NCBI GenBank assembly: GCA_039934635.1
Contig: JBDTLT010000046.1
Location: 1-30,376, forward strand
Direction of reading: 5' to 3'
Length of the DNA stretch: 30,376 bases
Source of the DNA: DATLFA01 sp039934635
GTDB taxonomy: Bacteria; Actinomycetota; Acidimicrobiia; Acidimicrobiales; WLNW01
Each line of letters starts with the position of its first letter. Position 1 is the stretch's first letter. A program made the position numbers and the translations under genes. The notes beneath the pieces were generated by a model that was given only the letters and a program-made list of their open reading frames with translations, was not told where the DNA came from and did not search any database. Shown piece after piece: positions 1 through 7,707 of this stretch.

Positions 1-777
1 GTCGATCCCGACTCCGAAGGGTTGCGGCTGGCCGCAAAGGCCGGCCTCGAGGCGAGCCCCGAAGGCGTCGACTGGCTGTTTGCGCAACCGGATCAACCGG
101 CGATCGTGTTCGAGGCGACATCCGCGTACGTGCACGTGCGCAACGCGCCGCGCTATCTCGAGCGGGGAATTCGTGCGGTCGACCTCACGCCCGCGGCGCG
201 CGGCCCATATGTGATCCCGCCGGTGAATCTGTCGCAGTATCTCGACGAGATGAACGTCAACATGGTGACGTGCGGTGGCCAAGCGACGATCCCGATGGTG
301 TTTGCGGTTTCACGAGTCGTCGCCGTCGACTACGCCGAGATCGTCGCGACAGTGGCTTCGAAGTCCGCCGGCCCGGGCACGCGGCAGAACATCGACGAGT
401 TCACCCGTACGACGTCGAACGCAGTCGAGGTGCTCGGTGGCGCGGACAAAGGCAAGGCCATCATCATCCTCAACCCAGCAGAGCCGCCCATGCTCATGCG
501 CGACACGATCTTCTGCAATCTGCCGCGCGGCACGGATACGGCTGCGGTCGAGCGGTCGATCATCGCCATGGTGGCCGATGTGCAGCAGTACGTGCCCGGC
601 TACCGGCTCACCGCCGAGCCGCAATTCGACGAAGGCCGCGTGGCGATCTTCATCGAGGTCGAAGGCGCGGGCGATTACCTGCCGGCGTATTCGGGCAACC
701 TCGACATCATGACTGCTGCCGCGACGCGCGTGGGTGAGCAGATTGCAATGAAGCTGACCTTGGAGCAAACCCGCTGA
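1..777 (+). CDS. mhpF: Acetaldehyde dehydrogenase (acylating), 5' partial
   Basis: This enzyme oxidises acetaldehyde (or propanal) with NAD+ and CoA to the acyl-CoA. It is the last step of meta-cleavage pathways (MhpF/BphJ/DmpF/HsaG family). The frame is open from base 1, and its first residues fit the inside of the NAD-binding domain, so the true start lies upstream. About 40 residues are missing if the catalytic Cys is aligned with Cys132 of DmpF. The catalytic Cys is in the motif TCGGQATIP (codon at 271-273), and the C-terminal dimerisation domain is complete. The stop codon overlaps the start of the aldolase by one base (TGATG). This fits the known channelling complex of the two enzymes. 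The aromatic or steroid pathway it serves cannot be told from the window. Confidence 0.95.
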   Translation, partial: VDPDSEGLRLAAKAGLEASPEGVDWLFAQPDQPAIVFEATSAYVHVRNAPRYLERGIRAVDLTPAARGPYVIPPVNLSQYLDEMNVNMVTCGGQATIPMVFAVSRVVAVDYAEIVATVASKSAGPGTRQNIDEFTRTTSNAVEVLGGADKGKAIIILNPAEPPMLMRDTIFCNLPRGTDTAAVERSIIAMVADVQQYVPGYRLTAEPQFDEGRVAIFIEVEGAGDYLPAYSGNLDIMTAAATRVGEQIAMKLTLEQTR

Positions 778-1817
778 TGCCATACTCCGACCAACTCGAC
801 GTCCGGTTGACCGACACCAGCCTCCGCGACGGTTCGCACGCCAAACGCCATCAGTTCACCGAGGAGCAGGTGCGCTCGGTGGTACGCGGCCTCGACGACG
901 CGGGCATGCCGGTCATCGAGGTCACCCACGGCGACGGTCTCGGTGGTTCGTCGCACAACTACGGGTTCTCGCTCGTCGACGAGCGCGTGCTCATGAAAGC
1001 GGCCGTCGACGAAGCTCGGCACGCCAAGATCGCCGCTCTCATGCTGCCGGGGCTCGGCACCAAAGACGACATCAAGGCGATTCGCGACATCGGCGTGTCG
1101 ATCGTGCGTATCGCCACCCACTGCACCGAAGCCGACATTGCCGACCAACACTTCGGCCTCGCTCGTGAGATCGGGCTCGAAACGGTCGGTTTCTTGATGA
1201 TGGCGCACACCGTTGCCCCCGAGAAACTCGCGGAACAGGCGCGCATCATGGCGAACGCCGGCTGCGAGTGTGTCTACGTCGTCGACTCGGCCGGTTCGAT
1301 GATCCTCGACGAGGCCGCCGATCGGGTTGCTGCCGTGGTTGCGTCCGTGGGCAGCGACGCACAGGTCGGCTTCCACGGTCATGAAAATCTCTCGCTATCG
1401 CTCGCCAACACCATCTGCGCAATCCGTGCGGGCGCGGTGCAAGTCGACGGTTCGACCCGTCGTTTCGGCGCCGGTTCGGGAAACACGAGTTGTGAAGCAT
1501 TCGCGGCAGTGGCCGAGCGTCTCGGTATCCGCACCGGTCTCGATGTGCTCAAGATGATCGACGTTGCCGAAGACGTGGTTCGCCCCGTCATGGACGACGA
1601 ATGCCTGCTCGATCGGTTGGCGTTGACCATGGGTTACGCCGGTGTGTACTCGAGCTTCCTCAAGCACGCGTTTCGTGCCGCGGCGCGCTACGACGTGTCG
1701 GGCGCCGAGATTCTGCTCGAATGCGGTCGCCGCAAACTCGTCGGCGGTCAGGAAGACCAGATCATCCAGATCGCCGCCGGTATCGCAGCCGCCAAACGCG
1801 CCGCCGCCGAGAGTTGA
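777..1817 (+). CDS. mhpE: 4-hydroxy-2-oxovalerate aldolase
   Basis: This Mn2+-dependent class II aldolase splits 4-hydroxy-2-oxoacids into pyruvate and an aldehyde, which is passed to the adjoining dehydrogenase (DmpG/BphI/MhpE/HsaF family). The protein has 346 residues, the usual length. The residues known from DmpG fall at the same numbers: Arg17-Asp18 in TDTSLRDGSH, His21, and the metal ligands His200 and His202 in GFHGHENLS. The motif HGDGLGGSS is also present. The ATG overlaps the upstream stop by one base, so the two are translationally coupled. The next gene starts 67 bases downstream. Confidence 0.96.
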   Translation: MPYSDQLDVRLTDTSLRDGSHAKRHQFTEEQVRSVVRGLDDAGMPVIEVTHGDGLGGSSHNYGFSLVDERVLMKAAVDEARHAKIAALMLPGLGTKDDIKAIRDIGVSIVRIATHCTEADIADQHFGLAREIGLETVGFLMMAHTVAPEKLAEQARIMANAGCECVYVVDSAGSMILDEAADRVAAVVASVGSDAQVGFHGHENLSLSLANTICAIRAGAVQVDGSTRRFGAGSGNTSCEAFAAVAERLGIRTGLDVLKMIDVAEDVVRPVMDDECLLDRLALTMGYAGVYSSFLKHAFRAAARYDVSGAEILLECGRRKLVGGQEDQIIQIAAGIAAAKRAAAES

Positions 1818-1884
1818 GCGGCTCCGCACAGTTCTGAAATGCAGCCGCGCGAGTGTCGCGGTCTGACCGAAGGGGAGGCGCACG

Positions 1885-2658
1885 TTGGCGCGGTTCGAAG
1901 GCAAGGTCGTGGTCGTCACCGGCGCGGCGCAGGGACAAGGAGCCGCGCAGGCCACTCGCTTTCGCGACGAAGGGGCAACGGTCGTGTCCGCCGACGTCGC
2001 CACCGCGGCCGACGGTGCTCCCGGGATGACGCAACTGACACTCGACGTGACCGACCTGGCGAGTTGGGAGTCGCTCGTCGGCGAGTTGACGACTCGTTTC
2101 GGTCGCCTCGATGTGCTCGTCAACAACGCCGGCATCAGCCGCGGCACCGACGTGCGGGGCACATCGCTCGCAGATTGGAACGCCGTGCTGTCGGTCGACC
2201 TGACCGGTGCGTTCCTCGGCATGAAGGCCTGCACACCATTGATGCGCGATTCGGGTGGGGGAGCGATCGTCAACACCGGTAGCGCGATCGCATTCGCCGG
2301 CTTCTACCGGGCATCGTATTCCGCGGCAAAGTGGGGCCTGCGCGGGTTGACCAAGTCGGCTGCGCTCGAGTTCGCACCGTGGGGCATCACCGTGAATGCG
2401 ATCCACCCCGGGCTCGTCGAGTCACCGATGGCGACGGAATCGCCGTTGTACAACGCCATCCTCGGTACCGTGCCCGTCGGCCGCTCCACGAGCACCGACG
2501 AGATCGCGAACCTGGTCCTGTTCCTCGCCTCGGCAGAGGCTCGCACGATGACCGGTGGTGACTATCTGATCGACGGCGGCATCGTGGCGGCCGGCGCGAT
2601 GAATCACGTGGCCCGCACGATGGGGCTGTGGGATCCCGAACCGCCGGAGCAGCGATGA
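1885..2658 (+). CDS. Short-chain dehydrogenase/reductase (SDR)
   Basis: This is a classical NAD(P)-dependent SDR of 257 residues. The sequence shows the cofactor motif TGAAQGQG (residues 12-19), NNAG (80-83), and a catalytic Ser133, Tyr145 (YSAAK) and Lys149. A late PG motif (HPGLVESPM) is also present. The TTG start is chosen because AGGGGAGG (1871-1878) lies 6 bases upstream and the protein then begins with the normal MARFEGKVVVVTG. The sequence resembles 3-alpha/20-beta-hydroxysteroid dehydrogenases, so a ring or side-chain alcohol is a plausible substrate, but this is inference. It overlaps the next gene by 4 bases (ATGA). Confidence 0.92.
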   Translation: MARFEGKVVVVTGAAQGQGAAQATRFRDEGATVVSADVATAADGAPGMTQLTLDVTDLASWESLVGELTTRFGRLDVLVNNAGISRGTDVRGTSLADWNAVLSVDLTGAFLGMKACTPLMRDSGGGAIVNTGSAIAFAGFYRASYSAAKWGLRGLTKSAALEFAPWGITVNAIHPGLVESPMATESPLYNAILGTVPVGRSTSTDEIANLVLFLASAEARTMTGGDYLIDGGIVAAGAMNHVARTMGLWDPEPPEQR

Positions 2659-3530
2659 GCGGTGACATGCAATTCGGTGCAGTGCTGCCGCAGACAGAGA
2701 TCGGCGCGGGACCCGAGGATATTCGCGCCTTCGCGGACGGCGTCGCGGCGCTCGGGTTGCGGTTCATCACCATGTACGACCACATACTCGGCGCCGACCG
2801 CGCGACGTACACCGATTGGTCGGGCCCTTACGATCACACACACTTGTTCCACGAACCGTTCGTCACGCTCGGCTATCTCGCGGCCGTGTCACCACTCGAC
2901 CTCGCCACCGGCGTCTTGGTGTTGCCGCAACGTCAGACCGCCCTCGTGGCCAAGCAGGCGGCCGAGGTCGCGGTCCTCAGCGGCGGTCGACTGCGACTCG
3001 GCGTCGGCATCGGGTGGAATCACGTCGAGTACGAGGCGTTGGGCGAAGACTTCTCCACGCGCGGCCGTCGCATCGAAGAGCAGATCGTCGTGATGCGCAG
3101 ACTGTGGACCGAGCCCGTCGTCGACTTCACCGGTCGCTGGCATCGCATCAGTTCGGCCGGCATCAATCCGCTGCCGCAGCAACCGATTCCTGTGTGGCTT
3201 GCCGCGGGCACGGGCGAGCGCGGGCTACGGCGCGTCGGTCGCGTCGCCGACGGATGGCTGCCGATGGTGCCACCGGGCCCCGCGTTCGACACTGCGCTCG
3301 GCGTGATCCGCGAGGCCGCGTCGGCGGCCGGCCGCGACCCCTCGGAGATTGGTATCGAGGGCCGCATCAACGTCGGTGACGGCGACCTCGACCGCATCGC
3401 GCGCACGGCCGATGACTGGCGCGGCGCGGGGTCGTCGCGCCTCGTGCTCAACACGCTCAATGCCGGACTCGGCGCCATCGACGCGCATCTCGAAGCGCTC
3501 GAGCGCGCCGTTGCCCGACTGGATGGTTAG
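2655..3530 (+). CDS. LLM-class F420-dependent oxidoreductase
   Basis: This 291-residue luciferase-like monooxygenase-fold protein resembles the TIGR03619-type F420-dependent oxidoreductases. Supporting segments are QFGAVLPQTE at the N terminus, LATGVLVLPQRQ with KQAAEVAVLSGGRL (TIM-barrel core), GVGIGWNHVEYEALGEDF, RGRRIEEQI and the C-terminal RVGRVADGWLP. The ATG at 2655 overlaps the stop of the SDR gene (ATGA), with GGAG just upstream. An in-frame start at 2628 would overlap the SDR gene more and add residues unlike the family. The cofactor (F420 or FMN) cannot be settled by eye. In this operon it probably reduces or oxygenates a pathway intermediate. Confidence 0.88.
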   Translation: MSGDMQFGAVLPQTEIGAGPEDIRAFADGVAALGLRFITMYDHILGADRATYTDWSGPYDHTHLFHEPFVTLGYLAAVSPLDLATGVLVLPQRQTALVAKQAAEVAVLSGGRLRLGVGIGWNHVEYEALGEDFSTRGRRIEEQIVVMRRLWTEPVVDFTGRWHRISSAGINPLPQQPIPVWLAAGTGERGLRRVGRVADGWLPMVPPGPAFDTALGVIREAASAAGRDPSEIGIEGRINVGDGDLDRIARTADDWRGAGSSRLVLNTLNAGLGAIDAHLEALERAVARLDG

Positions 3531-3547
3531 CGCTGTCCCCCGCCATT

Positions 3548-3585
3548 CGTTAACGTATATGGAGCCCACTGTTACATTGTGAAAC
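3548..3585. promoter_or_regulatory. Possible operator/promoter with two inverted repeats
   Basis: The 88-base gap between the LLM gene and the hydrolase gene is AT-richer than its surroundings and holds two dyads. One is the perfect palindrome CGTTAACG (3548-3555). The other is GTTACATTGTGAAAC (3571-3585), whose arms GTTnCA and TGnAAC match around an off-centre core. Both lie upstream of the GTG at 3619. Such dyads suit a dimeric repressor, but no regulator gene is adjacent. The assignment rests only on symmetry. Confidence 0.35.
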
Positions 3586-3618
3586 CAATCGACGGGCGGG
3601 TGGGGGAGCGAGAACCAC

Positions 3619-4413
3619 GTGACAGCATCCGGCGCGAGCGCGCCTGTCTCCGAACGCGACGTCGACCTTGCGGGCGCGGCGATCCACGTCATGCAGCGCG
3701 GCGATGGGCCGATCATCGTCGTCCTGCATCGTTCGACAGGGCCGATGTGGACCCCGTTCCACCATCGCCTGGCCGAGCATTTCACCGTGATCGCGCCCGA
3801 CATCCCCGGCTACGGACGATCGGAACGACCGGTGACCGCGCGGCACCCGTCGCATCTCGGCGTGCTGTTGCACCAGTGCCTCGACGTGATGGGCCACGAT
3901 GAACTGCACGTCGTCGGTCTCGGATTCGGTGGCTGGCTGGCGGCCGAGATGGCGGCCATGCACCACAAACGTTTCGCGACGATGACACTCGTGGGCGCGG
4001 CGGGCATCAAGCCGCGCGACGGCTTCATCCACGACCCGATGACCGAGAGCTGGACCGACTACGCGCGTCAGAGCTTTCGCGACGACGCCGCGTTCATCGC
4101 GCATTTCGGCCGCAACCCGCCCCAGGAGATCATCGACCTGTGGGACTACAGCCGCGAGATGACGGCGCGGGTCACGTGGAAACCGTGGATGTGGAGCTTG
4201 CAACTGCCGACACTGCTGCGCGCGGTCACGACGCCGGCGTTGCTCGTGTGGGGCAGAGCAGATCGCATCGTGCCGTTCGATTGCGCGGAGCAATACGCGG
4301 ACGTGCTTTCCCACTCGCAGATCGAAGTGGTCGACGACGCCGGTCATGTGGTCGACCTCGAGCAGCCGGATCGACTCGCGGAGTTGATCGTCAAGTTCAG
4401 CACCCGCGCGTAG
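3619..4413 (+). CDS. Alpha/beta-hydrolase-fold protein lacking the nucleophile serine
   Basis: This 264-residue protein has the alpha/beta-hydrolase fold of the meta-cleavage hydrolase/haloperoxidase type. Visible segments are the oxyanion-side strand IIVVLHRSTGP, IAPDIPGYGRS, the nucleophile elbow, an acid in WGRADRIVP (Asp215) and a base in DAGHVVDLEQP (His243). The elbow reads G-L-G-F-G-G (100-105): Gly102, encoded by GGA at 3922-3924, replaces the usual Ser, and the common HG motif is HR. Ordinary serine hydrolysis is therefore unlikely. It could be a cofactor-free lyase or oxygenase, or a partner of the LLM protein that follows 42 bases later. I recall related actinobacterial proteins with the same elbow, so this may be a subfamily trait. 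The GTG start has GGGGGAG upstream. Confidence 0.85.
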   Translation: MTASGASAPVSERDVDLAGAAIHVMQRGDGPIIVVLHRSTGPMWTPFHHRLAEHFTVIAPDIPGYGRSERPVTARHPSHLGVLLHQCLDVMGHDELHVVGLGFGGWLAAEMAAMHHKRFATMTLVGAAGIKPRDGFIHDPMTESWTDYARQSFRDDAAFIAHFGRNPPQEIIDLWDYSREMTARVTWKPWMWSLQLPTLLRAVTTPALLVWGRADRIVPFDCAEQYADVLSHSQIEVVDDAGHVVDLEQPDRLAELIVKFSTRA

Positions 4414-4455
4414 GTCCCGTTCTGCGGGAGCCGCTCGGCCAGTTCGGAGGAAGAC

Positions 4456-5781
4456 GTGTTTGTCGGATACTTCACAGAACGCCCGTATCAAGATCCGCAG
4501 GCTTCTTGGTATGGCAGCGCGACGCCAGTGATGGATCTCTCGCTCAGCAACGGCACGATCGATCCGGTACTGCAGGCAGACCTGTATCACCGGTTCTTGG
4601 ACGAGAAGCTGTACGTCGAGGAGATGAACTTCGATGGTGTGATGCTGAACTCGCACCATTCGACGCCGTTCTGCATGGGTGGCGGTCCGATGAACGTCGA
4701 GGCGGGCATCTTGGCGCGCATCACCAAGAAGATGAAGATCGTGTTGCTCGGCAACGTGCTGCCGATCTGGGACGATCCACTGTGGCTCGTCGAAGAGCTC
4801 GGCATGATCGACGTGCTGTCGCGGGGGCGCCTTGTCGCGGGCTGGGTGCGCGGCACCGGACGCGAGAGCGTGTCGCACAACGCACAGTCGCCCTACAACT
4901 GGGAGCGCTTTCAAGAAGCGCACGACTTCATCGTCAAAGCGTGGACCACGCCGGGGCCTTTTCGCTGGGAGAGCAACCACTTCCAATACCGTTACGTCAA
5001 CCCCTGGGTCCGCCCGTATCAACAACCGCACCCACAGATCTGGATTCCCGGCAACATCAGCCGCGCCACGGTCGAGTGGGCGGCCCGCCATCGCTACCCA
5101 TACATCATGCTCGACACGCAATTGCATCTCACGGAGCAGACCTTCGAGATCTACCGCGAAGAGGCGCGGCGCAACGGCTACGAAGCCGGACCGCAACACC
5201 TCGGCTACATGTTCCGCGTGCATGTCGATGACAGCGACGAGAAGGCGTACGAGACGGGTCGCAAGCTGATCGAAGGACCGGGCAACGTGTTCCTGGACGG
5301 TAGCAACGGCAAGGCGAACATCTGGGCCATGAACCTGCCTGGTCTCAACACGCGCAAACAAGACGGCTACCTGCCCACCATCCAGTTCAACCCGGCGGCC
5401 GAGTCACGCGGTATCGCCACCGGTCAAAAGGTCGGCTCGGCGCTCGACGAGGAGACGTGGCGTCACGAGGACGTGACTGCCGAAGAACACACCAAGCGCC
5501 GCTATCGCATTTGGGACGACGTGCTCGAACGCCATGCGGCGATCGTGGGGACGCCCGAGAGCGTGATCCCGCGCATCCGCCACGTGCTCGAGACGCTGCG
5601 GCCGGGCAACGTGTTCTTCTGGCACGGCGACGGCGACATGACCCACGACGAAGCGATGAGGGGCATCCGCTACATGGGCGAGTACGTATTGCCGGCGGTG
5701 CGGCAGATCGGCGACGAGCTCGGTCTGAAGAGCGCCTTCGAGATCGACACCCACACCAACGAGCCCATCGCGGCGCGCTAG
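4456..5781 (+). CDS. Large LLM-class flavin-dependent oxidoreductase
   Basis: This 441-residue luciferase-like monooxygenase-family protein is longer than the other two LLM proteins here. Recognisable parts are the barrel strands IVLLGNVLPIWDDPL and MIDVLSRGRLVAGWVRGTGRE, then WERFQEAHDFIVKAW, PQIWIPGNISRATVEWAA and a C-terminal helix region. The layout suggests an FMNH2- or F420-using monooxygenase. The start is GTG at 4456 with GGAGGA (4446-4451) upstream. It follows the hydrolase-fold gene on the same strand at 42 bases and probably shares its transcript. It ends 10 bases before the convergent crotonase gene. The substrate is not known. Confidence 0.85.
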   Translation: MFVGYFTERPYQDPQASWYGSATPVMDLSLSNGTIDPVLQADLYHRFLDEKLYVEEMNFDGVMLNSHHSTPFCMGGGPMNVEAGILARITKKMKIVLLGNVLPIWDDPLWLVEELGMIDVLSRGRLVAGWVRGTGRESVSHNAQSPYNWERFQEAHDFIVKAWTTPGPFRWESNHFQYRYVNPWVRPYQQPHPQIWIPGNISRATVEWAARHRYPYIMLDTQLHLTEQTFEIYREEARRNGYEAGPQHLGYMFRVHVDDSDEKAYETGRKLIEGPGNVFLDGSNGKANIWAMNLPGLNTRKQDGYLPTIQFNPAAESRGIATGQKVGSALDEETWRHEDVTAEEHTKRRYRIWDDVLERHAAIVGTPESVIPRIRHVLETLRPGNVFFWHGDGDMTHDEAMRGIRYMGEYVLPAVRQIGDELGLKSAFEIDTHTNEPIAAR

Positions 5782-5791
5782 GCCGGGCGCG

Positions 5792-6616
5792 TCAGGCGGG
5801 CCACGCCGGAAGATCGCGAACGGGGCTCAGCGTCCACTGCGGGGGGCGGCGTTCGAAGAACGACGTCACACCCTCGACCGCGTCGGGTTGATTGCAGATC
5901 CACGGCAGAAGATCTTGCTCGCGCTTGACCATGTCCCATGCCGAGGTGTTCAAGCCGTCCCACAGCAATCGCTTGGACAGCGCGACCGAGACTGGCGCGG
6001 CATTTACGGCGACGTCATGGGCCCATGCTTCGGCCGCCGCCAGCACTTCGGTACGGGGTAGGCAACGGCCCGCTAGACCCATCTCTGCCGCTTCGGTGCC
6101 GGTGATCGTGCGGCCCGAGAGCAAGAGATCGGCCGCGCGTTCGATGCCGATGAGTCGCGGCAAGATCACATGCGATGCGAGTTCGGCGAGCACGCCGCGC
6201 CGTACGAACGCGAACGCCAACTTCGCGTCATCGGCGACGAATCGGAGGTCGCACTGCAGCGCGAAGGTCATCCCGACGCCGACCGCGTTGCCGTTGATCG
6301 CGGCGATCACCGGTTTGCGCAACGACCATGGCGGCACCAGGTGGCGCCAGTAGGTCGGATCGCGATAGCCCTCGGCGGTCTCGAACGCCTCCGCGTCCTG
6401 GAGATCGGCACCGACACAGAACTGATCGCCGGCCCCGGTGACGATGATGACGCGTGTGTCGTCGTCGGCATCGAGTTCGGCGAAGACCTCGTTCAGTTCG
6501 GCAGCCATGGTCGGTGTCCACGCATTGCGGCGCTGTGGACGGTTGAGCACGACGGTCGCCACGCCTCGATCTCGACGGCATCCGATCGCACTGAAGCGTG
6601 ACTCGCCGATCACCAT
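5792..6616 (-). CDS. Enoyl-CoA hydratase/isomerase (crotonase) family protein
   Basis: This 274-residue crotonase-fold protein acts on acyl-CoA esters, by hydration, isomerisation or ring cleavage. The sequence shows VVLNRPQRRNAW (N-terminal CoA-binding strand), CVGADL (oxyanion-hole strand), AINGNAVGVGMTFALQCD (second oxyanion-hole glycine region) and RRGVLAELASHVILPRLIG. In that last motif a Glu occupies the place of the second catalytic Glu of hydratases. The ATG at 6616 is preferred because the protein then begins normally and a TAACTT -10 element lies 7 bases upstream. An alternative ATG at 6649 would add 11 residues and collide with the divergent gene. It faces the LLM gene at 6648 across 31 bases. 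Confidence 0.9.
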   Translation of the reverse strand: MVIGESRFSAIGCRRDRGVATVVLNRPQRRNAWTPTMAAELNEVFAELDADDDTRVIIVTGAGDQFCVGADLQDAEAFETAEGYRDPTYWRHLVPPWSLRKPVIAAINGNAVGVGMTFALQCDLRFVADDAKLAFAFVRRGVLAELASHVILPRLIGIERAADLLLSGRTITGTEAAEMGLAGRCLPRTEVLAAAEAWAHDVAVNAAPVSVALSKRLLWDGLNTSAWDMVKREQDLLPWICNQPDAVEGVTSFFERRPPQWTLSPVRDLPAWPA

Positions 6617-6647
6617 GTGAAGCAAGTTATCAAATAGTGTCGAAGCC
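6617..6647. promoter_or_regulatory. Overlapping divergent promoters, probably leaderless on both sides
   Basis: Only 31 bases separate the divergent start codons at 6616 (reverse) and 6648 (forward), and no Shine-Dalgarno sequence is present. Forward, TAGTGT (6635-6640) lies 7 bases before the ATG. Reverse, TAACTT (6629-6624) also lies 7 bases before its ATG. Both match the actinobacterial -10 form TAnnnT at the distance expected if transcription starts at the A of the start codon. The -35 region of each would fall inside the other gene or its -10, so the promoters probably compete. Confidence 0.55.
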
Positions 6648-7706
6648 ATGGTGAAGTTGGGAGTAGGGCTGGAGACGTGGTCGAGCGCGACCGCGGAATT
6701 ACCGATCGACCGCATCCGCAGAGCCGAGGCCGTTGGTTTCGATTCGGTGTGGTCGGCCGAGGCGTACGGAGCCGACGCGTTGGTGCCACTCGGCTACATC
6801 GCGGCGCGGACGCAGCGCATTCGGTTGGCAACGGGGCTGCTGCAACTCGCGGCGCGCCCGGCGACCACCGCCGCGATGTCGCTCGCCACGCTCGACCGAC
6901 TTGCCGGTGGCGGTCGTGTCATTGCCGGCCTCGGTCTGTCGGGACCGCAAGTCGTCGAAGGTTGGTACGGCCAGCCGTGGAGTACACGCCCGCTTGCTCG
7001 GCTGCGTGACTACGTGACCATCATGCGCAAGACCCTCGAACGCGCCGAGCCCGTGCGCTACGAAGGCCCCGAGATCCAGATCCCGTATGTGGGTGCGGGT
7101 GCGAGTGGGTTGGCCAAGCCGTTGAAGTCGATCCTGCACCCTCAGGCGCCGGTGCCGATCTGGTTGGCGGGCGGCGGGCCGCAAGCAGTTCGGCTCGCGG
7201 CCGAGATCGGCGACGGCTGGCTACCGATGGGCTTTCACCCCGGATCGATGGCGCGTTACCAGCCGGCGCTCGACGCGGGTTTCGCTCGTCGCACCGATGG
7301 CATGACTCGCGAACGCTTCACCGTGTGGGCGATATTGCCGGTGGTACGTACCGATGACGTGGCCGCGACAATCGCCGCGCTCAAGCCGAGTGTCGCGATG
7401 TTCGTCGGTGGCATGGGAGCGAAGGGCAAGAACTTTCACCGCGAGCAGATGGAGCGGTGCGGATTTCCTGATGAAGCGCAGCGGGTCGAGGAGTACTGGC
7501 GTGCGGGCGAGCGCCAGCACGCGACCGACGCGGTGCCCGACGATTATCTCGACTCGACGCGGCTCATCGGTAGCGACCGTCGTATCGCCGAGCGATGGGC
7601 GGCGTGGGAGACGGCCGGCGCCGATGGCTACACCCTCTTCGTCAACGACGATGAGCTCATCGACCTCATGGCCGATCTCGCGGGGACCCGCGAGCAGGCG
7701 TCGTGA
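6648..7706 (+). CDS. LLM-class F420-dependent oxidoreductase
   Basis: This 352-residue luciferase-like protein resembles F420-dependent oxidoreductases, including methylene-tetrahydromethanopterin-reductase-like ones. The supporting sequence is VKLGVGLETWSS at the start, AEAVGFDSVWSAEAYG, RIRLATGLLQL, ATLDRLAGGGRVIAGLGLSGP, YVTIMRKTL, VPIWLAGGGPQAVRLAAEIGDGWLP and a C-terminal barrel closure. The ATG at 6648 lacks an SD and follows a TAGTGT -10 by 7 bases, which fits leaderless expression. The gene ends one base before the stop of the convergent acyl-CoA synthetase gene, leaving no room for a terminator. It is the third LLM gene in about 5 kb. Confidence 0.9.
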   Translation: MVKLGVGLETWSSATAELPIDRIRRAEAVGFDSVWSAEAYGADALVPLGYIAARTQRIRLATGLLQLAARPATTAAMSLATLDRLAGGGRVIAGLGLSGPQVVEGWYGQPWSTRPLARLRDYVTIMRKTLERAEPVRYEGPEIQIPYVGAGASGLAKPLKSILHPQAPVPIWLAGGGPQAVRLAAEIGDGWLPMGFHPGSMARYQPALDAGFARRTDGMTRERFTVWAILPVVRTDDVAATIAALKPSVAMFVGGMGAKGKNFHREQMERCGFPDEAQRVEEYWRAGERQHATDAVPDDYLDSTRLIGSDRRIAERWAAWETAGADGYTLFVNDDELIDLMADLAGTREQAS

Positions 7707-7707
7707 A

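Noticed and set aside
3919..3936. Catalytic serine elbow (GxSxG) in the hydrolase-fold protein
   Set aside because: The codon read is GGA (Gly); no other Ser lies at the elbow, so serine hydrolase activity was not claimed.
3550..5361. 603-codon open frame on the reverse strand
   Set aside because: It is antisense to the hydrolase-fold and LLM genes, has Arg/His/Val-rich composition without recognisable domains, and comes from G/C third-position bias.
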